From JAJYZP01 sp049964535 (lineage in GTDB: Bacteria; Actinomycetota; Acidimicrobiia; Acidimicrobiales; Acidimicrobiaceae), in contig JBMFXG010000153.1 in the NCBI GenBank assembly GCA_049964535.1, positions 1-6,176 of the forward strand: a stretch of 6,176 nucleotides of DNA, read 5' to 3'. A program made the position numbers and the translations under genes. The stretch's first letter is position 1. Every line of letters begins with the position of its first letter. The notes beneath the pieces were generated by a model. The model saw only the letters and a list, made by a program, of their open reading frames with translations. It made no database searches and was not told the DNA's origin. Shown piece by piece: positions 1 to 5,690 of this stretch.

Positions 1-1011
1 GGTCAGGGTCAGATAACGGCGCGACAGGCGGCGGTCAATGCAGGGATTTCGATGTCCGTCCCCGCCTCGACCATCAATAAGGTCTGTCTCTCTGGTCTCA
101 ACGCCATACAGCTTGCTGACATGTTGATTGCGACCGGGCAAGCGGAGGTTGTCGTAGCGGGCGGGATGGAGTCGATGTCAAAGGCACCCTATCTGATCCC
201 CCACGCTCGAGAAGGCTACCGAATTGGTGACGGTACGATCGTTGACTCCATGATGTTTGATGGTCTCACGTGCGCGTTCGATCACGAGGCCATGGGTCTT
301 GCCACCGACCGCTACTCTCAAGCTGCAGGGCTTGAGCGCGAGGAGCAAGATATTTTCGCAGCGAGCTCACATGAACGAGCTGCCGCTGCGACGAAGGCCG
401 GGATCTTGAACGAGGAGATCGTTCCCGTTGAGGTTCCACAGCGCAAAGGAAGTCCCCTACTGGTCGACAACGATGAGGGAATCCGACCTGAGACGAACCC
501 AGAGTCGCTCGGAAAGCTTCGTCCTGCATTCATGACCAATGGAACGATAACAGCAGGAAATGCGTCGCAGATCTCAGATGGAGCCGCGGCCCTCGTAGTG
601 GTTTCGCGAGCGAAGGCAGAGGAGCTCGGGCTTGTACCGCTCGGTGAGGTCGTGAGTTACGGCCAAGTGGCGGGACCGGACACCTCTCTCCTTGAGCAGC
701 CTTCGAATGCGATCCTTCGTGCGCTTCACCGCGCTGATCTCTCTGTGAACGAACTCGACTTAGTCGAGATCAATGAGGCGTTTGCAGCGGTCGGAGTTGC
801 TTCCACGAAAGCCCTTGGTATATCTGCAGATATGGTGAACGTCAATGGCGGAGCCATTGCACTCGGCCACCCTATCGGTGCTTCGGGTGCGAGGTTGGCA
901 TTGACCTTACTCTACGAACTTCGTCGCCGTGGCGGCGGTGGTCTTGGAGCTGCAGCGCTCTGCGGTGGTGGCGGCCAAGGTGACGCTCTCGTGGTGCGAT
1001 CTTTGAGCTAA
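1..1011 (+). CDS. Thiolase (acetyl-CoA acetyltransferase-like), 5' truncated by window edge
   Basis: Thiolase-family enzyme of the cytoplasm, catalysing reversible Claisen condensation of two acetyl-CoA, or thiolysis of acetoacetyl-CoA or longer 3-ketoacyl-CoA. The reading frame is open from base 1, so the first in-frame ATG (52) is internal. 336 residues are visible against about 390-400 for the family, so roughly 55-60 N-terminal residues lie outside the window. All family landmarks are present, counted from the first visible codon: nucleophilic Cys in VCLSG at codon 29 (85-87), GGMESMS after it, NEAF with Asn at codon 258, the catalytic His in ALGHPIGASGAR at codon 290, and the second catalytic Cys at codon 321 (961-963) in a CGGGGQG loop. 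The usual residue after the nucleophile in VCGSG or VCASG is Leu here. The next gene is 660 bp away, so no operon partner is visible downstream. Biosynthetic and degradative thiolases cannot be told apart from this part alone. Confidence 0.95.
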   Translation, partial: GQGQITARQAAVNAGISMSVPASTINKVCLSGLNAIQLADMLIATGQAEVVVAGGMESMSKAPYLIPHAREGYRIGDGTIVDSMMFDGLTCAFDHEAMGLATDRYSQAAGLEREEQDIFAASSHERAAAATKAGILNEEIVPVEVPQRKGSPLLVDNDEGIRPETNPESLGKLRPAFMTNGTITAGNASQISDGAAALVVVSRAKAEELGLVPLGEVVSYGQVAGPDTSLLEQPSNAILRALHRADLSVNELDLVEINEAFAAVGVASTKALGISADMVNVNGGAIALGHPIGASGARLALTLLYELRRRGGGGLGAAALCGGGGQGDALVVRSLS

Positions 1012-1076
1012 GGGTCCAGTGGTGGTTGTTTGGGCTCCCGTTGCCTGCTGCTTACCTATGGCCGTAGTTGCATCGT

Positions 1077-1101
1077 GAGAACGTTCGGTCGTGTTGTTCT
1101 C
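1077..1101 (+). terminator. Possible weak terminator hairpin downstream of thiolase
   Basis: GAGAAC (1077-1082) is the reverse complement of GTTCTC (1096-1101). A flanking G-U pair extends the stem inward (1083 with 1095), leaving an 11-nt loop. The following bases (TCGCTCTTG) are pyrimidine-rich but are not a true U tract. The position, 65 nt past the thiolase stop codon, would suit transcription termination, but a 6-bp stem can occur by chance. Confidence 0.25.
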
Positions 1102-1258
1102 TCGCTCTTGGGAGGCATGGCGATAGCCTGAGCAAGGTCAGCGATGTCGGAACGTCACCCGGGTCCTACCGTGACCTTTGAAGAGCGCGTTTCTGAGGCC
1201 ACACAGGCGGTGCGCGTCAGGACCGTGAAGACCTTCGGAGTCAGAGCGAGCTGGGTTG

Positions 1259-1285
1259 AGCTTCGATGAGGTGGCTCACGAAGCT
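1259..1285. repeat. Hairpin: 11-bp stem with one bulge and 4-nt loop
   Basis: AGCTTCG (1259-1265) pairs with CGAAGCT (1279-1285), and TGAG (1267-1270) pairs with CTCA (1275-1278). A single bulged A (1266) and a GTGG loop (1271-1274) complete it. All 11 pairs are Watson-Crick. It lies in the middle of the gene-free stretch, about 250 nt after the thiolase stop and about 390 nt before the RidA start. No U tract follows on either strand, so it is not a classical intrinsic terminator. Confidence 0.55.
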
Positions 1286-1355
1286 TGTGGTTGCGGTGGA
1301 GCTTAAGAAGATCTACTCCTGAGTCTTGTGAGTGCCACGAGAGGTGAGTGGATCG

Positions 1356-1399
1356 GCGCGTGAGTCCAGCCTTGCGCTTGAAAGGCTGCGACTGCGCGT
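1356..1399. repeat. Long interrupted hairpin, 15 Watson-Crick pairs
   Basis: Three stacked helices are visible: CGCG (1357-1360) with CGCG (1395-1398), AGTC (1363-1366) with GACT (1390-1393), and CAGCCTT (1367-1373) with AAGGCTG (1382-1388). They are separated by a small internal loop (TG opposite G1394) and a bulged C1389, and capped by an 8-nt loop (1374-1381). A G-U pair (1356 with 1399) may extend the base. The extent of pairing makes it the most RNA-like element of the gap. No known RNA family is recognised. Confidence 0.5.
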
Positions 1400-1657
1400 G
1401 TCTGCTTCCGACGAATGTCTCGTACCTACCTGTATTGACGCTATTGCCCTGAAATTTGAGGGGTCGAACTCCGTTTGCCGGTTCTCAGAGACGCGATCCG
1501 AGGTAGGCATCGTCGTTGATGCAGGCGGGCTGAAGTGTGGATCGCTGTTGTGAGAGGTGGTGGGGCCGCTCCGTTGAGCTCGGGACAGGGCGCCGCAGCG
1601 AGAGCATAAATTGCAGGATTGTGCCGTGGATATGTGGTTGAAGCGAGCTCTGGGGGG

Positions 1658-1663
1658 TAGGTT
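1658..1663 (+). promoter_or_regulatory. Candidate -10 box (TAGGTT) for leaderless RidA transcript
   Basis: TAGGTT fits the actinobacterial TAnnnT -10 pattern and lies 8 nt before the ATG at 1672, the spacing expected if transcription starts at or next to the A of the start codon. The only Shine-Dalgarno-like run, a G tract at 1652-1657, is 14 nt from the ATG, longer than usual. No convincing -35 element is visible. Direct RNA evidence is absent, so this is inference. Confidence 0.4.
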
Positions 1664-1671
1664 CTCTACTA

Positions 1672-2148
1672 ATGGTTGACCCTTATGCACGATTGTCTGA
1701 GCTCGGGCTCACACTCCCGAAACCCTCGCTGCCCAAGGGCTCCTATGCCCCGATGGTCGAAAGCCTTGGGATGGTGTACATCTCTGGAAACTTGCCGATT
1801 CTCGAGGACGGGGCCCTATTGAGTCCTGGTCTTTGCGGGGCTGGAGTAGGTGTCGATGAGGCTGCCGAGGCTGCCCGGCTGTGCGCCTTACACATCATTG
1901 GGAGGCTCCATGACTACCTCACCTCGCTTGCGCACGTGGATCAGATCGTCAAGTTGGTCGGGTTCGTGGCAGCAACAGCGAGCTTTAGAGATCATCCGCA
2001 GGTGGTCAACGGCGCCTCTGATCTCGTCGTTGAGGTATTTGGAGATCGTGGCCGTCATGCTCGATCTGCGATTGGGGTAGCTTCACTCCCGCTGGGAAGC
2101 TGCGTTGAGGTGGAAGCCATCGTTCGCATCTCACCCGAGGCGCGTTAG
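1672..2148 (+). CDS. RidA/YjgF/UK114-family protein, longer subgroup
   Basis: 158-residue member of the RidA superfamily (cytosolic trimers; the archetype hydrolyses reactive enamines/imines such as 2-aminoacrylate, but many paralogues have unknown substrates). The sequence matches the longer, about 150-residue YjgF-like subgroup rather than archetypal 125-130-residue RidA. It has an N-terminal RLSELGLTLP segment, a core SGNLPI (38-43), EAARLCALH (66-74), VKLVGFVA (93-100), NGASDLVVEVFG (113-124) and the C-terminal ARSAIGVASLPLG (130-142), then VEVEAI (145-150). Arg131 sits where the substrate-carboxylate-binding Arg of RidA lies, so imine-deaminase-like chemistry is possible. The start at ATG 1672 agrees with the usual N-terminus of the subgroup. 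The gene stands alone on its strand: 660 bp follow the thiolase, and its stop codon overlaps the stop of the opposite-strand transporter gene by 3 bp. Family assignment is firm; substrate is unknown. Confidence 0.9.
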   Translation: MVDPYARLSELGLTLPKPSLPKGSYAPMVESLGMVYISGNLPILEDGALLSPGLCGAGVGVDEAAEAARLCALHIIGRLHDYLTSLAHVDQIVKLVGFVAATASFRDHPQVVNGASDLVVEVFGDRGRHARSAIGVASLPLGSCVEVEAIVRISPEAR

Positions 2149-3071
2149 CTCTCAAGTCCTCGCCGAGGGTTTAGGTCATCTGGAGTCGAGGCGCGATGGA
2201 TGCGAGCGCCGTGTGCGATCCCGACAGTAATACCGATGACGACGAGAAGAGTACCAAGCAGCGAGAGGCGTGAGATCGAGTAGTCGAGGACTAGAACTTG
2301 ACCTCCAAGGGAGGCGAGCGGCGTCAGCCCTAAAAAGAGCGCTGCGTTCGATACGGGAACCCGTTCTAACCCGCCGAACCATGCGAGGAATGCTCCGACG
2401 CTGACGACGACTGCAAGATAGACAAGAGAGAGCAGTACGTGCTGACTTGGCACTGGGATCGCGGTACGGTTACCGAGCGCTCCGAGTGTAAGCAGTATCA
2501 CTGCGGCAAGTGCTGTCGTTGCGAAAGCAAGGTTGTACGCGCCTACTTTCGGTAGTAGCCGAGTTGCAAAGAGGGTGAAGAGAGCGTCTCCAAGTAGCGC
2601 GAGGAGAGCCCACGCTAGTCCGCCTACGCCTCCTTCCACTCCTATCCCGCTCACGAGAGTCGTCCCGAGGGTGACGAAGACTGCACCGATGATGATCCAT
2701 TTGCTCGGACGACGACGCGAGAAGATTGCCTCGAGAGCCCCGATGAGGAGCGGCGCACAACCGACCACGTCTCCGACCAGTGCGGGCGATGCCGAACGAA
2801 CTCCGTGAACGATCGCTACGGAGAAGACGACAAGACCAGAGACCGAGAGGGCGACGAGCGTCAGAAGATCCAAGAGTTGTAGCGAGAAAATCCGGTGCAG
2901 GTGCTTCTTGGCGAACGGCAGTAGGATGATGGCCCCAGCGAGGTAGCGGAGACCTTGACCTGTCAGGATTGGGTACCGACCAAGAAAAGCAGTAGCCACG
3001 ACCCCGGTACCGACTGAGATCGGAGCGAGCGTCGTAAGGAGGTATCCAACCAGGAGCGACCGTCGATGCAC
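2145..3071 (-). CDS. DMT superfamily transporter, EamA-type, 10 TM
   Basis: 308-residue integral membrane protein of the drug/metabolite transporter superfamily, a family that mostly exports amino acids and other small metabolites. Ten hydrophobic segments are visible at roughly 8-30, 40-54, 67-91, 98-116, 124-145, 150-171, 178-200, 211-234, 242-263 and 269-288, in keeping with two tandem five-helix EamA domains. Basic residues after helix 4 (SRRRPSK, 118-124) and a charged C-terminal tail (289-308) suggest cytoplasmic ends. The second-domain signature is clear: AALFLGLTPLASLGGQVLVL followed by LLGTLLVVIGI. The Glu often found before helix 10 in EamA proteins is replaced by LD (262-263). The GTG start at 3071 directly precedes a short basic N-terminus and the first helix; no other start is nearby. 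It is read in the same direction as aat, 106 bp downstream of it, but separated by a hairpin. Substrate cannot be inferred. Confidence 0.9.
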   Translation of the reverse strand: MHRRSLLVGYLLTTLAPISVGTGVVATAFLGRYPILTGQGLRYLAGAIILLPFAKKHLHRIFSLQLLDLLTLVALSVSGLVVFSVAIVHGVRSASPALVGDVVGCAPLLIGALEAIFSRRRPSKWIIIGAVFVTLGTTLVSGIGVEGGVGGLAWALLALLGDALFTLFATRLLPKVGAYNLAFATTALAAVILLTLGALGNRTAIPVPSQHVLLSLVYLAVVVSVGAFLAWFGGLERVPVSNAALFLGLTPLASLGGQVLVLDYSISRLSLLGTLLVVIGITVGIAHGARIHRASTPDDLNPRRGLES

Positions 3072-3078
3072 GGCACTT

Positions 3079-3084
3079 ACGCTA
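3079..3084 (-). promoter_or_regulatory. Candidate -10 box (TAGCGT) for leaderless transporter transcript
   Basis: Read on the minus strand, TAGCGT lies exactly 7 nt before the GTG start at 3071, matching TAnnnT boxes of leaderless actinobacterial transcripts. No purine-rich ribosome binding site precedes the GTG; the upstream bases read CCTCC, the opposite of a Shine-Dalgarno. A TTGACA (minus strand, 3095-3100) lies upstream, but its 10-nt spacing is too short for a normal -35/-10 pair, so it may be coincidental. Confidence 0.4.
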
Positions 3085-3095
3085 GGAGGCTGGTT

Positions 3096-3135
3096 GTCAA
3101 ACTCGCTCGCTTAGTTGAGTGAGGCCGAGTTTGAC
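3096..3135. repeat. Long inverted repeat / hairpin between aat and transporter genes
   Basis: A perfect 10-bp inverted repeat, GTCAAACTCG (3096-3105) and CGAGTTTGAC (3126-3135), continues inward as CTCGCT (3106-3111) against AGTGAG (3118-3123), with one G-T pair. The total is 16 pairs, a 2-nt bulge (3124-3125) and a 6-nt loop (3112-3117). It lies 42 nt past the aat stop and 24 nt before the transporter GTG. It could end aat transcription (no U tract follows, as is common in actinobacteria) or bind a regulator of the transporter promoter. One arm overlaps a TTGACA motif on the minus strand. Confidence 0.65.
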
Positions 3136-3177
3136 GAGCTGATTGGGCGAGACTCTGAGAGATCTAGACTCGGGCGA

Positions 3178-3945
3178 CTAGTGAGTGACGATCTCGAGCC
3201 AGTCTGCGTGTGACCGAATTACCTCTCCGGTCGGTAGCGGACTTGGCTGAACCTTGAGGAGAGATGGGAGCTTGGCGAGATAGTCTTTCCTTCGAGTCTC
3301 TTGCATTCCAAGACTGAGGAGATGCTCCGTCAGCCACTGCCCGTCTATCCAGTGGTAACCAGCTTGATGGAGTATCGCAACCGAGCCAACGAAGGCCGCC
3401 TTCGAGGCGTCAGAGACGAAGTGGAACATCGATTCACCGCTGAAGAGTCCTCCAACTGATACTCCGAAGAGTCCTCCGACTAAGCGGTCAGGTTCTTGTG
3501 CGAGGTAGATCTCGAAACTATGCGCCAGACCAGCGTTGTGGAGTTCGCAGTAGACCTCGATAAAGCGAGATTCGATCCAGTTTCCGACCTCTCTGCTGGA
3601 CGCACAGGCCTCTAAGACCGCCCGGAAGTTGGTGTTGACTCGCAGGATGAACCTTCGCATGGAGTGCTCGAGTGATCGATGAACGCGAATCTTGGATGAC
3701 ACTCCGTGGAAGGGCGTGAGGTCGAGACCAACACGTTGCTGCGGAGAGAACCACCCGATGGTCTCATCTTCATCTCGTCCAATGAACATCGGAAAGAGCC
3801 CTTTGGCGTAGCCTCCAATGACTGCGCGAGGATTGAGCGATCCTCCTACGTAGAGCAGGTCGTCCATTTTTGGATTTTCCCTGAGGTAGAGCGCTGTTTC
3901 ATCGAGTGAGGGAAGATAATCCACCCCTTCAAGCATTGAGGTCAC
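3178..3945 (-). CDS. aat: Leucyl/phenylalanyl-tRNA--protein transferase
   Basis: Cytosolic enzyme that moves Leu or Phe from aminoacyl-tRNA to the N-terminus of proteins beginning with Lys or Arg, marking them for ClpS/ClpAP-type degradation (the bacterial N-degron pathway). The 255-residue length is normal to slightly long for the family. The motifs run in the expected order: GGSLNP (34-39), GGYAKGLFPMF (44-54), GWFSPQQRVGL (64-74), NWIESRFIEVY (122-132), AHSFEIY (141-147), the signature LVGGLFGVSVG (155-165) with GESMF (170-174), ASKAAFV (180-186) and the active-site segment IDGQ (200-203). Asp201 and Gln203 match the catalytic Asp/Gln of the E. coli DCQ motif; Trp65, Trp123 and Glu171 match substrate-pocket residues. 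The middle residue is Gly, not Cys. GTG at 3945 is chosen over the ATG at 3936 because an AGGAG lies 7 nt upstream of it. Divergently transcribed from the carboxylase gene. Confidence 0.95.
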   Translation of the reverse strand: MTSMLEGVDYLPSLDETALYLRENPKMDDLLYVGGSLNPRAVIGGYAKGLFPMFIGRDEDETIGWFSPQQRVGLDLTPFHGVSSKIRVHRSLEHSMRRFILRVNTNFRAVLEACASSREVGNWIESRFIEVYCELHNAGLAHSFEIYLAQEPDRLVGGLFGVSVGGLFSGESMFHFVSDASKAAFVGSVAILHQAGYHWIDGQWLTEHLLSLGMQETRRKDYLAKLPSLLKVQPSPLPTGEVIRSHADWLEIVTH

Positions 3946-3952
3946 GCGGCAA

Positions 3953-3957
3953 CTCCT
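3953..3957 (-). promoter_or_regulatory. Ribosome binding site of aat (AGGAG)
   Basis: AGGAG on the minus strand ends 7 nt before the GTG at 3945, a good spacing, but 16 nt before the ATG at 3936. It therefore decides the start in favour of GTG. It also shows that aat, unlike its neighbours, uses a leadered mRNA. Confidence 0.7.
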
Positions 3958-3970
3958 GTCGATCCTGTGG

Positions 3971-4004
3971 TATCACTCTTCGTGTAATCTCACTCTGAGT
4001 GATA
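3971..4004. promoter_or_regulatory. Inverted repeat next to aat promoter, possible operator
   Basis: TATCACTC (3971-3978) and GAGTGATA (3997-4004) are perfect reverse complements 18 bp apart. A second CACTC copy (3991-3995) forms a tight palindrome with the right arm, CACTC-T-GAGTG (3991-4001). The element sits in the divergent region between aat and the carboxylase gene and directly abuts the aat -10 box. That placement would let a DNA-binding protein block aat transcription. No known regulator site is recognised. Confidence 0.4.
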
Positions 4005-4010
4005 ATTGTA
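4005..4010 (-). promoter_or_regulatory. Candidate -10 box (TACAAT) of aat promoter
   Basis: On the minus strand TACAAT differs from TATAAT at one base and lies about 60 nt before the aat start codon, in the most AT-rich part of the window. It leaves a leader of about 50 nt that contains the AGGAG. No clear -35 hexamer is found at 16-18 nt upstream. Confidence 0.45.
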
Positions 4011-4117
4011 CAGTGGTTCTTCGTTATTTTCTCGGCTCAAGTTAAGTAGTTTTCGTATTCTCTCGATTTTTCGGACTCGTGTCGATCGGGTTACCCTGGC
4101 TTGTGACCGGTGCTGGG

Positions 4118-4123
4118 TAGTCT
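4118..4123 (+). promoter_or_regulatory. Candidate -10 box (TAGTCT) for leaderless carboxylase transcript
   Basis: TAGTCT matches TAnnnT and lies exactly 7 nt before the ATG at 4131, where a -10 element should be if transcription starts at that A. The AGGGG at 4124-4128 is only 2 nt from the ATG, too close to act as its Shine-Dalgarno. No clear -35 is visible. The argument also supports 4131 over the GTG at 4110, which would place this box inside the gene. Confidence 0.4.
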
Positions 4124-4130
4124 AGGGGCT

Positions 4131-5690
4131 ATGGCGGAACACTCTATGACAGAGCGACTACGGGATCTCGCAGAGCGGCGTGCGGCAGCACTGAGCGCCG
4201 GTTCGGCCGCTGCGGTTCAACGTCAACACCAAAAAGGGAAGATGACGGCTCGCGAGCGGATCGACTACTTAGTGGATGAGGGCTCCTTTCAAGAGCTCGA
4301 CATGCTTGCCCGCCACCGAGCGCACGGTATGGGTCTCGAGGACTCTCGCCCTTATACCGACGGAGTCGTGACTGGATTTGCGACAATAGACGGCAGGCGA
4401 GTCTGTCTCTTTTCGCAAGACTTTACGGTTTTCGGTGGAGCTCTTGGCGAGGTTTTTGCGGAAAAGATCCATAAGGTTATGGATCTGGCGGCCTCGGTCG
4501 GCGTGCCGATGATCGGGCTCAACGATGGAGCGGGTGCTCGCATCCAAGAGGGGGTGGTCTCTCTTCACTCCTATGGAGGAATCTTCCGACGTAATGTTAT
4601 GAGCTCTGGGGTGATACCGCAGATCTCCGTCATCCTTGGTCCGTGTGCAGGAGGTGCTGTCTACTCACCTGCAATGACCGACTTCATCTTTATGGTGAAA
4701 GAGACCTCACACATGTTTATTACTGGTCCTGATGTGGTGAAAACCGTGACCGGTGAAGAGGTGACGCTTGAAGAGCTCGGTGGGGCGATGTCGCACGCCA
4801 CGAAGTCTGGGGTGGCGACTTTTGTCCTCGATGACGAGAAGGCGTGCTTGGATGAGGTCAAGTATCTTCTCAGCTTCTTGCCCTCGAATAATCTCGAGGA
4901 GCCACCTTCGCAGCGCTCCTCCGATGATCCCGAGCGACTGGTCCCCGAACTTCGGGAGGTCATTCCCGTCTCTTCAAATCAACCCTATGACATGACCGTC
5001 GTGATCAGGTCGATCGTCGATGATGGCGAGTTCTTGGAATACTTCTCCCATTGGGCCGGCAACATGACCTGTGGCTTTGCTCGCCTTGATGGAGAGGTCG
5101 TTGGGATCGTTGGCAATCAACCCGCAGTACTAGCGGGAGTGTTGGATATTGACTCCTCCGAGAAGGCAGCTCGGTTCGTGCGAACCTGCGACGCGTTCAA
5201 TATCCCCTTGGTCACCTTTGTCGATGTTCCTGGATTCATGCCCGGTGTAGATCAGGAGTATGGCGGCATTATTCGACACGGCGCAAAACTTCTCTATGCG
5301 TTCTGTGAGGCCTCGGTGCCACGTATTCAACTGATCACGAGAAAGGCGTATGGTGGTGCCTACGTGGTCATGAACTCCAAGTCGGTTGGAGCGGATTTCG
5401 CATATGCATGGCCGTCGGCGGAGCTCGCAGTCATGGGTCCTCAAGGAGCTGTTGAAGTGGTACATCGTCGGGAGCTCGCCGCTGCGGAGAATCCGGCGCT
5501 TCGTCGTCAAGAGCTGGTAGAGGAGTACACGGAACGATACGCCAACCCCTACGTGGCGGCCGAGAGAGGTTTCGTTGACGATGTTATTGATCCAGCGGAA
5601 ACAAGGACCGTCCTAATCCGCTCCTTACGTGTCTTGCGAACGAAGCGCGAGGATCTGCCGAAGCGCAAGCATGGAAACGTGCCGCTATGA
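4131..5690 (+). CDS. Acyl-CoA carboxylase beta subunit (carboxyltransferase; propionyl-CoA carboxylase type)
   Basis: Biotin-dependent carboxyltransferase that moves CO2 from carboxybiotin on a partner alpha subunit to an acyl-CoA, giving methylmalonyl-CoA from propionyl-CoA or malonyl-CoA from acetyl-CoA. 519 residues from ATG 4131, in the usual 510-540 range. The N-terminal crotonase-like half has KGKMTARERI near the start, NDGAGARIQEG (131-141) and the first oxyanion-hole loop CAGGAVYSP (172-180; Gly174-Gly175-Ala176). The C-terminal half has DVPGFMPG (365-372), a second GGA loop in RKAYGGAYVVM (404-414; Gly408-Gly409-Ala410) and AWPSAELAVMGPQGAVEVV. Val412 occupies the position of Asp422 of Streptomyces PccB, a known determinant of acyl-CoA choice, so propionyl preference is not assured. 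Possible starts are GTG 4110, ATG 4131 and ATG 4146; 4131 fits the promoter spacing. It overlaps the next gene by ATGA. No biotin carboxylase/BCCP gene is in view. Related decarboxylase or transcarboxylase subunits are less likely alternatives. Confidence 0.93.
   Translation: MAEHSMTERLRDLAERRAAALSAGSAAAVQRQHQKGKMTARERIDYLVDEGSFQELDMLARHRAHGMGLEDSRPYTDGVVTGFATIDGRRVCLFSQDFTVFGGALGEVFAEKIHKVMDLAASVGVPMIGLNDGAGARIQEGVVSLHSYGGIFRRNVMSSGVIPQISVILGPCAGGAVYSPAMTDFIFMVKETSHMFITGPDVVKTVTGEEVTLEELGGAMSHATKSGVATFVLDDEKACLDEVKYLLSFLPSNNLEEPPSQRSSDDPERLVPELREVIPVSSNQPYDMTVVIRSIVDDGEFLEYFSHWAGNMTCGFARLDGEVVGIVGNQPAVLAGVLDIDSSEKAARFVRTCDAFNIPLVTFVDVPGFMPGVDQEYGGIIRHGAKLLYAFCEASVPRIQLITRKAYGGAYVVMNSKSVGADFAYAWPSAELAVMGPQGAVEVVHRRELAAAENPALRRQELVEEYTERYANPYVAAERGFVDDVIDPAETRTVLIRSLRVLRTKREDLPKRKHGNVPL

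Larger units (their letters stand above)
1012..1671. other. 660-bp intergenic region without a supported gene
   Basis: No reading frame here looks like a protein I recognise. The longest ones (1332-1553 on +, 1313-1690 on -) are low in hydrophobic content and show no motifs or ribosome binding sites. A short ATG frame at 1144-1269 overlaps another of 18 codons through an ATGA at 1266-1269; neither resembles a known family. What the stretch does contain is secondary structure: inverted repeats at 1077-1101, 1259-1285 and 1356-1399. It could be a long untranslated or regulatory region, an unrecognised structured RNA, or a fully decayed gene. I found no tRNA, SRP RNA, RNase P or tmRNA signature in it. 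Confidence 0.6.

Noticed and set aside
52..54. ATG at 52 as the thiolase start
   Set aside because: The in-frame codons before it (GQGQITARQAAVNAGIS) are conserved thiolase sequence, so the gene is truncated by the window edge and does not start here.
1144..1322. Two tiny frames (41 and 18 codons) joined by ATGA at 1266-1269
   Set aside because: Too short, with no recognisable family, no Shine-Dalgarno, and overlapping the hairpin at 1259-1285. The stop-start overlap is probably accidental.
1455..1476. tRNA T-loop-like string GGTCGAACTCC
   Set aside because: No matching acceptor, D or anticodon stems could be built around it, and the flanking stem does not pair properly.
1313..1690. 125-residue open frame on the minus strand and a 73-residue frame on the plus strand (1332-1553) in the large gap
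   Set aside because: Both have a random-looking composition (many Ser, Arg and Thr, little hydrophobic core), no motifs and no ribosome binding site. The minus frame runs into the RidA start region. They look like chance open frames.
4110..4130. Upstream GTG start (4110) for the carboxyltransferase
   Set aside because: It would add seven residues not seen in the family, has no ribosome binding site, and would put the TAGTCT box inside the gene. It remains possible but is less likely than ATG 4131.
5130..5510. 126-residue open frame antisense to the carboxyltransferase, and other long shadow frames within thiolase, aat and transporter genes
   Set aside because: They lie opposite or out of frame with clearly conserved proteins and show no family features of their own.
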